The notes under the pieces are model-generated. The model was not told the origin of the DNA. It ran no database searches and saw only the letters and a list, made by a program, of their open reading frames with translations. A stretch of DNA of 64,000 bases, taken from Unio delphinus (taxonomy: Eukaryota > Mollusca > Bivalvia > Unionida > Unionidae). Position 1 is the stretch's first letter; every line of letters starts with the position of its first letter. Positions 7,455-18,020 of this stretch are shown here, piece by piece. The translations under genes and the position numbers were made by a program. Location: NCBI GenBank assembly GCA_029339505.1, contig JAQISU010000094.1, forward strand, positions 5,807,001 to 5,871,000. The letters run 5' to 3'.

Positions 7455-7685
7455 AAGCAGCAGAGAGGGTGGATGACAACAAGTTGCGACCAAAATTAAT
7501 TAAAAAATCGTTTTCATTTTTTTAGTTAAAATGATTTCGTATGTAGATTTCAATCAATTTTTTTGTCTGAAAACGTTGTAGGGTTCGCCTTTTTTTGGTT
7601 AAAATAGGATCGTAGGAAGGCTCGTTTTAGGATTTCAATCAAATTTTGTCTAAAAACGTTGTAGGATTCACCCTCTCTGCTGCTT
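7455..7685. repeat. Terminal inverted repeat and direct repeats at the element end
   Basis: AAGCAGCAGAGAGGGTG at 7455-7471 is the exact reverse complement of CACCCTCTCTGCTGCTT at 7669-7685, and the match continues imperfectly inward. Between the arms, GATTTCAATCAA at 7546 and 7631 starts two copies of an 85-bp-period repeat that runs to CGTTGTAGG-TTC-CC. Reading outward, the right arm ends ...TGCT, the CT end expected of a Maverick. The bases on either side (ATCACTA and TGTACAG) are not a target duplication of this 230-bp segment, so a separate MITE is less likely. Confidence 0.7.
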
Positions 7686-9550
7686 GTACAGCTCGGAGGG
7701 ATTGGGGCTTTCTTGCAAGAATAATATCATTTAACTTTGAGAAATCATTGCGTTTTAATAACTGTTACCTTTTAAAGGATATTTGAAATAAAAGATACAG
7801 CTATATAAACAATTATGTACATTGGGTTTCTATGTGTGAGAGTGTTAAGCCTGTACAGGCATATCTAAACATTTCTCTTTTTCCGTAATTAAATACAACC
7901 AAACAGATACATCCCAGGCTAATTCTAAATGCATGTCTTTTTAATTTTTTTAAATACAGAGTTTTACAAAGAAATATATAACAAGATCAAGACATGATTC
8001 TATTTTCTTCGTCTATTTGTTTGATGGTTGCTCCACTTCTCAGAAATTATAGGACGTAACTAATCCCGTCATACATTGATAATGTAAGAATAAGGACAAT
8101 ACACGATGTGCTGATTGTAAACGTTGCACATATTAAAAAAACATGTATTACTTAATTCTTTTCTTTTCAGTTTCACGCTTTGCTTATTGTTCGATTTTTA
8201 TAGAAAAAGAATTGTCCATGTTCCAGTGGTTTTAACGCAAAATGGACGATTTTGCCATATTTGTTGAATGTAAAAGTCAGGTATTCTTTACTTGCAGAGA
8301 TGTATCATAAGGCTTATGATATTAACCATCTAGCATGCGGCAGATGTCATAATATGCCAATGACTAAACGATAAAGCCGACATACACAGTCTGGCTCTTT
8401 ACTATTGTTTATGAGTATATTTCAATACATGATAATAGAAGTAAGAAGAACCCAGGAAGCCTGTTTACGCAGGCACATGGCTCGTTTACTAAGGTATAGA
8501 TGACACAGAGGTATAAACAAAAGCCTAAAGCCAAACATATTATGAAATTTAAAAAAAAAAACTGCGACGAGCACGGGTCTCTAACCTTGTCTGAATGCAG
8601 ACCATGAGGTTCGCTGTAGCCTGCATTAGGACAAATTGGCATTCAGCTAGATGTGAGAAGAATAGATTCTTATTACTTGTGAGGTATTGAACATAGCACT
8701 TGATGATGCTGCAACGATCAATGAAATAAATGCACTTGTCATTTTGACCTTGCTTCTTTCCGCAACTTTGTCATGAATAAAGTCGCCATCAAATTTTGAG
8801 AATTAGTACACCCGACACAAATTGGATAACGAATATAAGATGCTTCGTGAAAAATTAGTGAACATATTAAATTGAATTTAAAAAAACAGTCTAGGTAGGA
8901 ATTCGATCCTGTCACGATGGCAGAACTTACATCTGTTATTTTCAGATGTCCAGTCTGTATAGGTCAGTGGGTATGATAATATTATTTATGAACATCTTAA
9001 GTCAGGTGCGATGAGGTTATCTTGATTTCTCTTTATAACGCACTGTTGAAATTTGGAACATTCCGGAAATTAGAATAAAATTTGTAAGAAAGCTTGATAA
9101 TTACCATTTTCAAGAATAGAACTAAGGAAAATGAGATTGGAACATTTATAGATTGACAACGCTTCTCCCAGTTATTGGTAAAGATTTGGACAAAGTGTTA
9201 TTAAGTCGATTACAAACTGATTTTAAACCCACTATGTTCTCAATTAACTGACTACAGGGGAGCTTTCAGAATGGTATATGTTGCAATATAACTTTATACA
9301 TGGTTAACGAACTAATTAGCAATTCTAATGAAAATCAAAGCAAATTTTATCCAGCTTTCCTTGATACCGAGAACGCTTTGTCACAGTATGGCATGACAGA
9401 TTATTCTATATATTGTTACAGATCGATATGAGTCACAGACTATGGATGGTGATTCTGAATTATATACAAATAATATACAGCAGAAGTTTCAATACAGTAC
9501 GAATATCTAACCAATGTAGTGTGCTAGAAAGCTAACGGAAAGGTGAAATA
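7686..9550. other. Host non-coding DNA
   Basis: AT-rich sequence with no convincing exon on either strand. A 77-codon minus-strand frame at 8409-8642 has a hydrophobic stretch but no splice or homology support. A tRNA-like patch at 8890-8985 on the minus strand has a B-box-like GGATCGAATTCC but a non-canonical anticodon loop. Confidence 0.5.
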
Positions 9551-9708
9551 TTATTCGCTTGGCGTTTCGTTGTCTTTATTCATGAATAATTGATATTTTA
9601 ACATCTTGCAACTAGGGTTTTGTATCCAATGACCATCTTTATCCCTGTCCGACTGTGGGGGCTGATTTGCTTCTTCTGAATCTTTTAAAACTAGACACGG
9701 ATCACTTA
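9551..9708 (-). CDS. Candidate last exon of the EGF-type gene
   Basis: On the minus strand TATTTAG is followed by an open frame of 51 codons and a stop: SDPCLVLKDSEEANQPPQ... to NKDNETPSE. The acceptor leaves two bases before the first full codon, which fits the one-base remainder at the end of the EGF-like exon at 12631-12744. The peptide is hydrophilic and has two cysteines, with no membrane segment. It could be a C-terminal tail or an unrelated open stretch; no domain is recognised. Confidence 0.35.
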
Positions 9709-10622
9709 CTAAATATATGTATTCAGTACTGTGCAAAGTGTGAATTTAGATGCAATTCCAATAAAAGTAATATTGTTGTTTTAATGAAACCTCCTCTGAC
9801 TACAACAGAAGACACAGACGTCGGTTCCTGTGATCTGGTCCTGTACTAGAACCGAACTCATGTAGTCATTTAAGTACCAATGCATCTAAGTAAAGCATTA
9901 TTGATACTAGGATAAAAGAGGCTAACGATAAGCTACTATGTTCCCTATTCAGCTTTATTGAGATTGGAGGTACTGAGTATGGCTTTAAGACACTTACAGC
10001 AATACATCGCAATACCAGCACATTGTATGGTTGTGAAACGTGCAGCAGCGACGACAATCCACAGCAAATACTTACACTAGAATGAGGTCATTGTTTTTGT
10101 AACAATCATTTGTAAGGATTATCTAGATATACACGAACCATGCTGGATGTTTTACCTATTAAAGCCTTCATAGATATGATGCTGTTCCGAGACATGCTAG
10201 CTCATATTAGAAATGTTCATATTATGCATTTTCATCTCCTGTATATCACACATGTAGCTTCCTTGTAGAACACAAAAACGAGACACGGTACTATCATGAC
10301 ATCCCATGTGATATACACCCCTATTGCTCATTTAAAATGTACTGCTTAATGCTACAATGTAGGTATCTGTACTCCTGATTTCAAGCTCATTGTACATTCT
10401 CGGAACGTATAATAAGAATCATCTGTCCCTATTTCCTATACGCCAGAAAAGTTGTAGCTTAATTGTTTGCTTGATGTGCAGCGTTCATATATTCTTGTTA
10501 ACAAATGTGCTCTTTGATTAATACTTCATAGCTTCTACGATTAAGTAACCGCTAAGATTTCCATTGCGCATCGCTGTATTTGTATGGCTGTACTCTGCTC
10601 GCTGTTTACGAAATAAAGATAT

Positions 10623-10693
<71 letters not shown>

Positions 10694-12630
10694 TGTGTGT
10701 GACATGACACAACGAAGATTACAGCTTTTATCCTTTTAGCTGCTTTTTGTGACACAATTTCTAATAGATTCCTAACATTTGTTTCACAACATGCTTTCGC
10801 TTGAGCAATTAAGGATGTTTATATTGGTTTTACTGACGTAAATATCCATGTTTCTGACTCCACGGACACGTTGCTAGTAAACCGCGCCATTTGCGGCGGT
10901 AGAAAAGCTATTTATTTCTTAAAACGTCAAACACAAGATTGTTATGCCAAACACCTTATTCTATTAAAGAAATAAATATAATTTGTTATGCATTTCCATC
11001 ACAATGATAACTTGTATCTAGTACAATATTCGCACACTCTGCATCGTCATTGTTTAAAATGTAAAGAATCAAGGAAATACGACGTGTAAACTAAATTCGT
11101 GCATCAAGCTATAATTTCAAACTTGAGTAACTTCAGGAGGTTTCTTAACTATGTCAGGATTTTTGCGTCTCGAGCTATACGGATACTCTCAGTGTAAGTA
11201 CGCAGACCGACTGTTTGCCGTCCCTTCAACTTCTAGAAAAGTCTGCATCCTATATTTGCAATGTTGGTTTGCATATTTCTAAGACAAACTGAACACATCA
11301 AAGAAGTAACTCTTGTATACATGTGTTCTAAAAGGTGTAACTGAAGACTGTATGGAATAGTTGAGAGTTTCAAAGAAGGTGAACTAAAAAACATGGTTTG
11401 CTTGCAAACATAGACCCGAACATGCAAATATCGTAATTGTATTATTAAAGAAACCCCTATTGATTCCAAACGCCTACACGTTGGCATTATTTGGAAACCA
11501 TTGGCGACAATCAGGTTATAAATATACATTGTTGACAGACATTAAGTTTGTTGCTCCCTGTTACGTATAGCATAGAAACTCCGTGATGGAGAGGGGGTTT
11601 ACAAACAAACTGTAGGTAGGAACACTGTTATCGATGCAACTCATGTCATTAATTAATGCCACACAAAAACTCTTCCATGTTTCCATAGTTTGTATTTTAT
11701 ACGGATCAGAATTCGATTTCAGATAAGTGAACACATTCGATTACTTAGACGTTATCCCCGTTTCGGCAAAGGACACGATATCAAGAAATTTACTGTTTGA
11801 AACAAATCTCTGTGAATGGGGAAAATTAACATTATTGTGTAATTGAAGATGTGCATTTTTACGGTAAAACGTTTTCATCAATTTTGCATTGCATTAATTT
11901 GTGACGCTGAAGGGACAATTATATACGGCGAATTTATAGTAACTTCAAATGAAGAACTATAAATGATGGTTGTTTAATGCCAATGATGACCTCGATAAAA
12001 AGGATTTGGTTCTATGCATCCTGAAGTCCTAAATATTCTCAACCAAATAATCTAAAAACTGAAATATAAAACTAAATTTCGGAGATCAAAAAATGAATAG
12101 CAGCAACAATCCCACAATTGGTTTTAAAACAATTTACATAAAGTAGGAGAACTTTTCAAAACTGTTTTAATTTCATTCCTTCTAACAGGATAACACTTGC
12201 AATCTGACGAGAGATATTTAATTTTAAATAGTATAATAGCATTGACTGCTTTTTCAGGTACACAAAATAGACTTTATTATATTTTTATTGAATTGCAATC
12301 GCTTAATAATACTAATTTTGGTGGAATTGGAGTTTTTGACATTCTACTATGATACCTAATACATTTCTTTAGCTGACGTACATAATTTATGAATTTCGGT
12401 CAACGTACGAAGTAAGGTAAGTGTTGTCACAGTATCAAATTGTAACAATGTTGATGTTAACTAAAAACATTATTTTTTAAGAAACGTTTACAAAAGTACT
12501 TTTTAAAATGATTCAAATCATTAGAAGCTTATTCTAGTATTTAATTGTCTAGAAAACTTCTATTTTTACTTGTAAAAATATGAAAATCGTCAGACGCTTA
12601 TTTTAGCATTTAAGTGTCTCAAAAATTTAC
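9709..12630. other. Putative intron with (CT)n microsatellite
   Basis: No supported exon. A (CT)n tract runs from about 10626 to 10690, followed by a short (TG)n. A 98-codon minus-strand frame at 11233-11529 shows neither a recognisable domain nor good splice sites. The remainder is AT-rich unique sequence. Confidence 0.45.
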
Positions 12631-12744
12631 CTAGTTCACAGTTTTGTCCGGTGAATCTGCTTGGACAATTGCAACTGTAATTCCCAACGATATTATTGCA
12701 AGAAGCGCTCTGCTGACATGGATTAGCCAAGCATTCGTTTAAAT
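12631..12744 (-). CDS. Calcium-binding EGF-like domain exon
   Basis: The 114-base exon is bounded on the minus strand by TTTTTTAG and GTAAAT. It encodes LNECLANPCQQSASC, then NYSCNCPSRFTGQNCE, giving six cysteines in EGF spacing (C-x4-C-x5-C, C-x-C, FTGxNC). Spliced to the preceding exon's terminal G, the first codon becomes Asp, making the DxNEC start of calcium-binding EGF repeats. The hydroxylation-site position has Asn. Both ends are phase 1, the symmetric form typical of shuffled EGF modules. It follows another EGF exon 1.1 kb upstream in the gene. Such domains occur in secreted or cell-surface proteins. Confidence 0.85.
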
Positions 12745-13777
12745 CTAAAAAATAGGAATAGAATGTGAATTATCGTATTATACTATATAAATTCTACATT
12801 ACAACCTTTCTGAAATGAGCTATCAAAAACTGGAACAAGAAATAGGAGTCAAAACCTAAGCTGAATACATATAGCATACATATGTGTTTAATAAATGTGG
12901 CCATTATATTTATAAGGACACTACAATGTTTATATAATCTGAAAAAGTACAACCAGTAAAGGCGAGGTAATTTTAAAATCATTCTATTTATTGTTACGTA
13001 AATCTGAATTAATATTAATTTAATTGTTTGTCAGTTTTAAATTCTTTTTTTTTATTTCATGCCATTGTAATGTAAATTTATTCACTAGAGATGACGTTTC
13101 TTCCGAAAATCGGTTAACATGAATTATCATTTGGTAAACAAGTAATATCCTCCTGGATCCCGACCTTCAATAAAGGTTAGTGGCTACCACGTACACAGGT
13201 TGGGACGATTAATTAAGTAATAAAGAAGGTCTTACATTTATCCTAAAATGATTGGTTCTCTTCAGGTTTAGTTAGGATTATGTAATATTAATGATCACGT
13301 GACACCTCCCGCTCTTCGTTTTTTCGCAATTTGAGAATTTGTCGAAACTTCGCATTAGAATAAGATATAATATTTTAGTGAAATATTCTTAATTCTGGCA
13401 TTTTACATCTGAAGTTAAGTCATTTTCTTTTATTGTATCCAGCATTGAAATCCATGTTAACATTCCTTCAGTTTAATGGGATTTGAAAAATGAAATCGTA
13501 TATCTGGAAATATTTAATGTACTCATGCAGAATATTTGGAGAAAGGCAATTTATTAACAAAACTTCAAATTTCTAACACGGAGTGTTACATATTGTGTTT
13601 CTACAAGGAACTGTAGGTAAGCACAAAACAGACTTAAGCATACGCCATTGTCTCCCATATTGAATTTTCCAACAGGACTCTATCTTGAATCTATTGGAAC
13701 ATTTCATTACTAGGACTTTTATAATTCAATTCGTGGATTATTCTTGGATTATTTGTGGATTTTATTCTGAAGTAAGT

Positions 13778-13839
<62 letters not shown>

Positions 13840-13891
13840 AAGTTCAGTGTATACATAATCACACGCACATATAATCTAAATTGCCACTAAC
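12745..13891. other. Intron between EGF exons, with LTR relic
   Basis: Mostly AT-rich intron. The part from about 13220 to 13775 aligns with the 3' half of the LTR family found at 14788: matching AAAATGATTGGTT, CCATATTG-ATT, ACTAGGACTTTTAT and GTGGATTATT segments. It is a degraded LTR fragment. A (GT)n tract follows at 13781-13838. Confidence 0.5.
13781..13838. repeat. (GT)n microsatellite
   Basis: About 29 perfect GT units starting directly after the decayed LTR fragment. Confidence 0.95.
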
Positions 13892-14011
13892 CATCATCAC
13901 AATGCTTGCCGGTAAATCCCTGTGGACATATGCATGTGTAAGTTTCAGCCCCGATGTTCATACACGTCCCTCCATTATTGCATCTCGGGACACCAAGGAT
14001 ATCACATACAT
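13892..14011 (-). CDS. EGF-like domain exon
   Basis: A 120-base exon bounded on the minus strand by CATCTTCAG and a GTTAGT donor. It encodes [18 protein letters not shown] and then [16 protein letters not shown]: six cysteines with the NGGTC, CxCPxGFTGxxC pattern of EGF-like repeats. Phase 1 at both ends. The first codon is completed by the previous exon's last base; if that is the A ending the exon at 16972, the joined codon is Asn. It is followed in the gene by the calcium-binding EGF exon at 12631. The gene product is therefore probably extracellular. Confidence 0.85.
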
Positions 14012-14104
14012 CTGAAGATGAAAATTGTAAAGGTTGAACGTATATAATTCTTGATCTCTTTCGTATCGTATGTTTCACAGACATATGGTGTCAAAAGCAG
14101 AATA

Positions 14105-14106
<2 letters not shown>

Positions 14107-14138
<32 letters not shown>
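14107..14138. repeat. (GT)n microsatellite
   Basis: About 16 GT units just upstream of the EGF exon at 13892-14011. Confidence 0.9.
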
Positions 14139-14787
14139 AATTGTTAGTCATAATGTCATGATGCATACAGTGGCAGTTTATAGTGATGTTTACCACTGAG
14201 GCATCATGCTGCAGACACGTTATCCTGACACCATCCCGGCCAATCCAAACACCAACCTTTTAATGCTGACCGCCTTACGAGGCAGCTGCTAGTGTCATGT
14301 TGTTATACGTCTTTGGTATTAATTAGCCGGTGTTCGCACCCTCCACCTCCCACATCTGATGCTGACACTTTTAGCCAGCGCATTACCATAGGTAATATTT
14401 CATTTAGTGTATTAAATCTTTTCTTACATTTCTTTCATTGGTTATCAAGCACTAAAGCGATAATAAATGATGGCCAGTGAGATGTAATGCGTAAATTAAA
14501 TCTAGGACGACAACTGCGAACACATTATATAAGAAATACACTATTTGCATGTCTCTTTTAAAATTAGTATGGTACATACATATATCTGTGTGTAGAATGT
14601 GTGTATCATTGTACCCTTTCTTTATTTCACTTCACATAATAAGAATGGTAGTGGGACGTATCTTTGTTTATAAAGGGATCGCATTAATATTATAACGGAA
14701 GTAGTTGTATTTAAGTAATTTATAATGGTGTAACATTAGGTCCATACACATTCCTTTAGATCTTAACCTGTGAGAGAGTATAAACGT

Positions 14788-15547
14788 TGTTACGTATATT
14801 TGATTTAAATAATTGATTTATTCTTGTCAGATTCAAATTTGACATTTTGGATTAAAAATTCATTCATCGGGAATTTTTCTAGAAATTTGCACTCTACAAG
14901 TAAACAAAAGATGTTAACCTCATTGTCTGACCTTGCTTCCGAGTGTAAACAAGCTTCTAAAATGATTGGTTGATTCCAAGGACATCTTTCTAGATCATAT
15001 TGTATACGTGACTTTGCGAGCATGGGTTAGTTCTTTGACCTTCTAGAAAATCACGTGAAACTTTCTGTTTAGGAGATAATCAGTATATAGCCGTGTTTTA
15101 AAAGCTAACGGTTCAGTAGTTAGTCAGGGCTTTGGAATACAGAGATGTGTGTTTTATTGTTTGAGTGTAAATCATTTCAATTCGTTTGGGATCAAGAGGA
15201 ATTTATTGTGTTATTTATCTAGAAATTACTTGTGCTCATTTGAATTATTATAAAGCAAAAACTGCCTTCATCACGTGACATCGTTGTCCATATTGGATTA
15301 CATCATAAAGATTCGAACCGGGAACTATTAGGACATTTTATTATCAGGACTCTTGCTATTCCACTAGTGGATTATATTGTGAATTCTTTTTGGATTAATT
15401 TTTGGACTTGATTCTCTAAAACCGTAAGTTTAAATATTTTCTTTTATGAAAATATTTGTACTCAATAAATTGTTTGTTAAATTTTTACAAGCTTGTTATT
15501 TTCACTTCTTTCTATGTTGCTGCTTATTCGAGCCTAAGCACGTAACA
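14788..15547 (+). mobile_element. Solo LTR of the Gmr1-like family
   Basis: Starts TGTTACGTATATTTG and ends GAGCCTAAGCACGTAACA, the same termini as the LTRs at 23725, 28595 and 29413. It contains the shared AGATTCGAACC and GTGGATTATATTGTGAATTC segments and an AATAAA-like TCAATAAATTG near the end. No internal element follows, so it is a solo LTR left by recombination. Flanks AACGT and AAGTG do not form a clean target duplication. Confidence 0.8.
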
Positions 15548-16774
15548 AAGTGTTTTTGTGTTTTTATATATTTGCGTACCATTTTTGTTGCTTAGTATGT
15601 GATGGTGTTTATAACCCAAAACGATGTGTTTTGATAGCGTCATTATTGCAATTCTTGTTTTCTTAGTAAAGATGTCATTTGATCGCTCAAAACGGCGTGA
15701 AATGTGTAATTCTTTAAGACAAATTTGTTACAAATTTTAAAATAAAATCTTAAAATTAAAAGTGACTTTGACATTGAAAGAAGTATGATTTGTTGTTTAT
15801 TCAAGTCATAATTTTTTGTCACCTCAAATTTTTTAAATTTTTTTGGGACATATCTTACTAACTAAATCTAAGCCATACATTTTACATGTTTTCCTGATTG
15901 CGTTCAGTCTCATATAAAGTCAAAGAGACTTTCTGAATGTTGTACTACTTCTAATCTGGGCCAAACGATTTGTTAAAGTTCAGAAATCGTTTTCAGTCGC
16001 CATAAAACCTGTTTGTATTGCTTCTTAGTCCGAGTTATTGTAATCGAATGCTCGGTTTGTTTCGTCATTTTTCTTCTTAATTTCTATTCTCCGTTAAATG
16101 TAGGGGCAATTTCGTAACAAAATCACTGCCAACATGATTTAAGATATAAAAAGTTATATATATCGATGTCATACGTATGGATGTAGCCACTATGTGGCAG
16201 CCTGTCCAAGTTGGTTCCCTTCATTAAGTTGGTCTGTAAGAAAGCGAGTGATGGATAGTAAGCACAGGATCTTAGTTAATACAGACAATATGTTTGATTG
16301 GCAATTGCAAACGTTGTGCTGTTTAGTAGATTACTTATTCGTCACTGCACTAGTTTGCACGTGTTTACTATCGGTGCCAGATAGTATGACTGACTGATGG
16401 ATATTCGATAATAGATATTGGTCATTCAATATGTCATATTGATGGTATAGTGTGGGGTGCTGGCCAAATGACATTGCGTTGGAATTAATAGTAGATGACT
16501 CAGTGGTGAATAGTAGATAACACTTGCACCTGATATTACCCGTCATATCAAATGCATATATATTTTTCAAAATGGCGTTGTAATGTTAAATACCCGTTTG
16601 ATCCTGAGTGTATAACCATGGCGCAATGTTAATGTCCGCTCGACCCTGGGGTGGCCGGTATTAGTACTAAGAGAACTTATTGTGTTACATCACATGTTCG
16701 TTTTCTATATTTTTATATCCCGTGTGGTCGCTGTTCTCATCTGTGTCAGAGGAATGGAATATTAATAGTACATC

Positions 16775-16835
<61 letters not shown>

Positions 16836-16971
16836 GAATATCGAATTTAATTGAATTTAAATGTGCAAATGATATTTGCGCCCCCCTATTAAATGTAATA
16901 TTCCTCTGGAATCTACACTTTCTTCTTCTAGATAACATATAATGGATCTCTTCGCGTTTGAAACAACTTAC
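15548..16971. other. Intronic sequence with (CA)n tract
   Basis: No exon supported. It holds AT-rich unique sequence and the (CA)n tract at 16776-16834. Frames of 60-80 codons at 16194-16570 on both strands have no domain or splice support. Confidence 0.5.
16776..16834. repeat. (CA)n microsatellite
   Basis: About 29 CA units. Confidence 0.95.
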
Positions 16972-17086
16972 TGGTACAATTTGTTCTGTAGTGCACTGGG
17001 CACCATCTTCCAACTATAGTACACATGAGATTACTTGGACAAGGGTTCCTCCCTCTCGTGCAAAGGTACTCCCTGAATTCCTCGGT
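16972..17086 (-). CDS. Cysteine-rich exon of the EGF-type gene
   Basis: On the minus strand TTCTTTTACAG precedes an open frame and a GTAAGT donor ends it. The 115-base exon reads TEEFREYLCTRGRNPCP, then SNLMCTIVGRWCPVHYRTNC. Five cysteines in 38 residues suggest a disulfide-stabilised extracellular domain, but I recognise no family. It starts in phase 0 and ends in phase 1, which fits the EGF exon at 13892. A diverged copy of its middle (ATGTGTAC, AGATGG) lies at about 20085-20135, perhaps another exon. Confidence 0.55.
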
Positions 17087-17146
17087 CTGTAAAAGAAATA
17101 AAATTGGTTGAGAATACGCTCATGCTAACCTTTTTTGCCACAAATA

Positions 17147-17300
17147 TCCCTGAATGCCTCATTCACTACACTAATAAGAATATATGCCTGAATGCCTCAT
17201 TCACTACACTAATAAGAACATATTCCTGAATGCCTCATTCACTACACTAATAAGAATATATTCCTGAATGCCTCATATACTACACAAACAAGAAGATTGT
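17147..17300. repeat. 38-bp minisatellite, four copies
   Basis: CCTGAATGCCTCATTCACTA-type units begin at about 17149, 17187, 17225 and 17263, so the period is exactly 38 bases. The last copy has diverged. It sits between two cysteine-rich exons, only 60 bases from one of them. Confidence 0.9.
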
Positions 17301-17356
17301 TAAACAAAAGGGAAGGTCTGCACTTAAACATTGAAATGTTTGTAATATTTACTGAC

Positions 17357-17406
17357 CGAACAGGGCTCGAAGGTCACACATGTTTGGCAATACATCGCTT
17401 TCTGTA
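17357..17406 (-). CDS. Candidate short cysteine-rich exon
   Basis: TTTAATTCAG on the minus strand is followed by QKAMYCQTCVTFEPCS in 50 bases. The donor GTCAGT gives a phase-0 end that matches the phase-0 start of the exon at 16972. A donor three bases later would break that match. Cysteine spacing CxxC is consistent with an extracellular or metal-binding module. Short, so only moderately supported. Confidence 0.4.
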
Positions 17407-17971
17407 CTGAATTAAAGAAATCAAAATAACATATAGTACAAGTTTATGCAAAGGTAACAACTGCTATTTTGTATGTGGCTACATGTTATCGGCCCGTATA
17501 CTATTTGACCATTATATATTCCAAATTATTTAAAAATATTTTAGATATCATAAAATTATTTTCAGTTCTATATATAATTTGTTTAGAAAAATTTTACACT
17601 GCACCGAATTTGTTCATCCGTATGTCTGAAACAATTTTTAATATCACTTAACTAGGAAACTATCTGAACATGTAGCCAGTTAAATAAAACTAAAATTGTT
17701 GACCTGTTCATTGGATCAATCGCTAAGAATAGTATAACACCATTGCAGTAACATGAGCGACAGTTGGTAGAACGACGGCTCATACTAGCCGTTAAATATT
17801 TCGGGTAGTAACACTACTTTTAAGGTATATATCTCAACAGGTAATCACTAAATTCAACATAAAACCCATAAGGAAATATATACATCTTCTTAGTGAATCA
17901 TTAATTTTGTATTTATAGAGAGAAAAACCATGAAATCCAAAATGATTCTTGCATTTCATTGAAACACAGCT

Positions 17972-18020
<49 letters not shown>

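Larger units (their letters stand above)
1..7684 (+). mobile_element. Maverick/Polinton (adintovirus-like) element, right-hand part
   Basis: Eight genes on one strand, mostly 20-60 bases apart, include the diagnostic set of this class: double-jelly-roll major capsid protein, penton-like minor capsid protein and adenain-type protease. The genes shown here have no stops or frameshifts, so this copy is young or maintained. Protein-primed DNA polymerase B, RVE integrase and FtsK-like packaging ATPase are not in the window and are presumably left of base 1. The right boundary is inferred from an inverted repeat ending in ...CTGCT; Maverick ends are typically 5'-AG...CT-3'. No target-site duplication could be checked because the left end is missing. 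Whether it is a mobile element, an integrated virus or both cannot be decided here. Confidence 0.85.

Noticed and set aside
7455..7685. Independent 230-bp MITE
   Set aside because: The inverted repeats look like one, but no target duplication flanks it and the right arm fits a Maverick terminus.
8890..8985. tRNA gene on the minus strand
   Set aside because: A B-box-like sequence and a hairpin are present, but the loop lacks a normal anticodon context and the acceptor stem does not pair.
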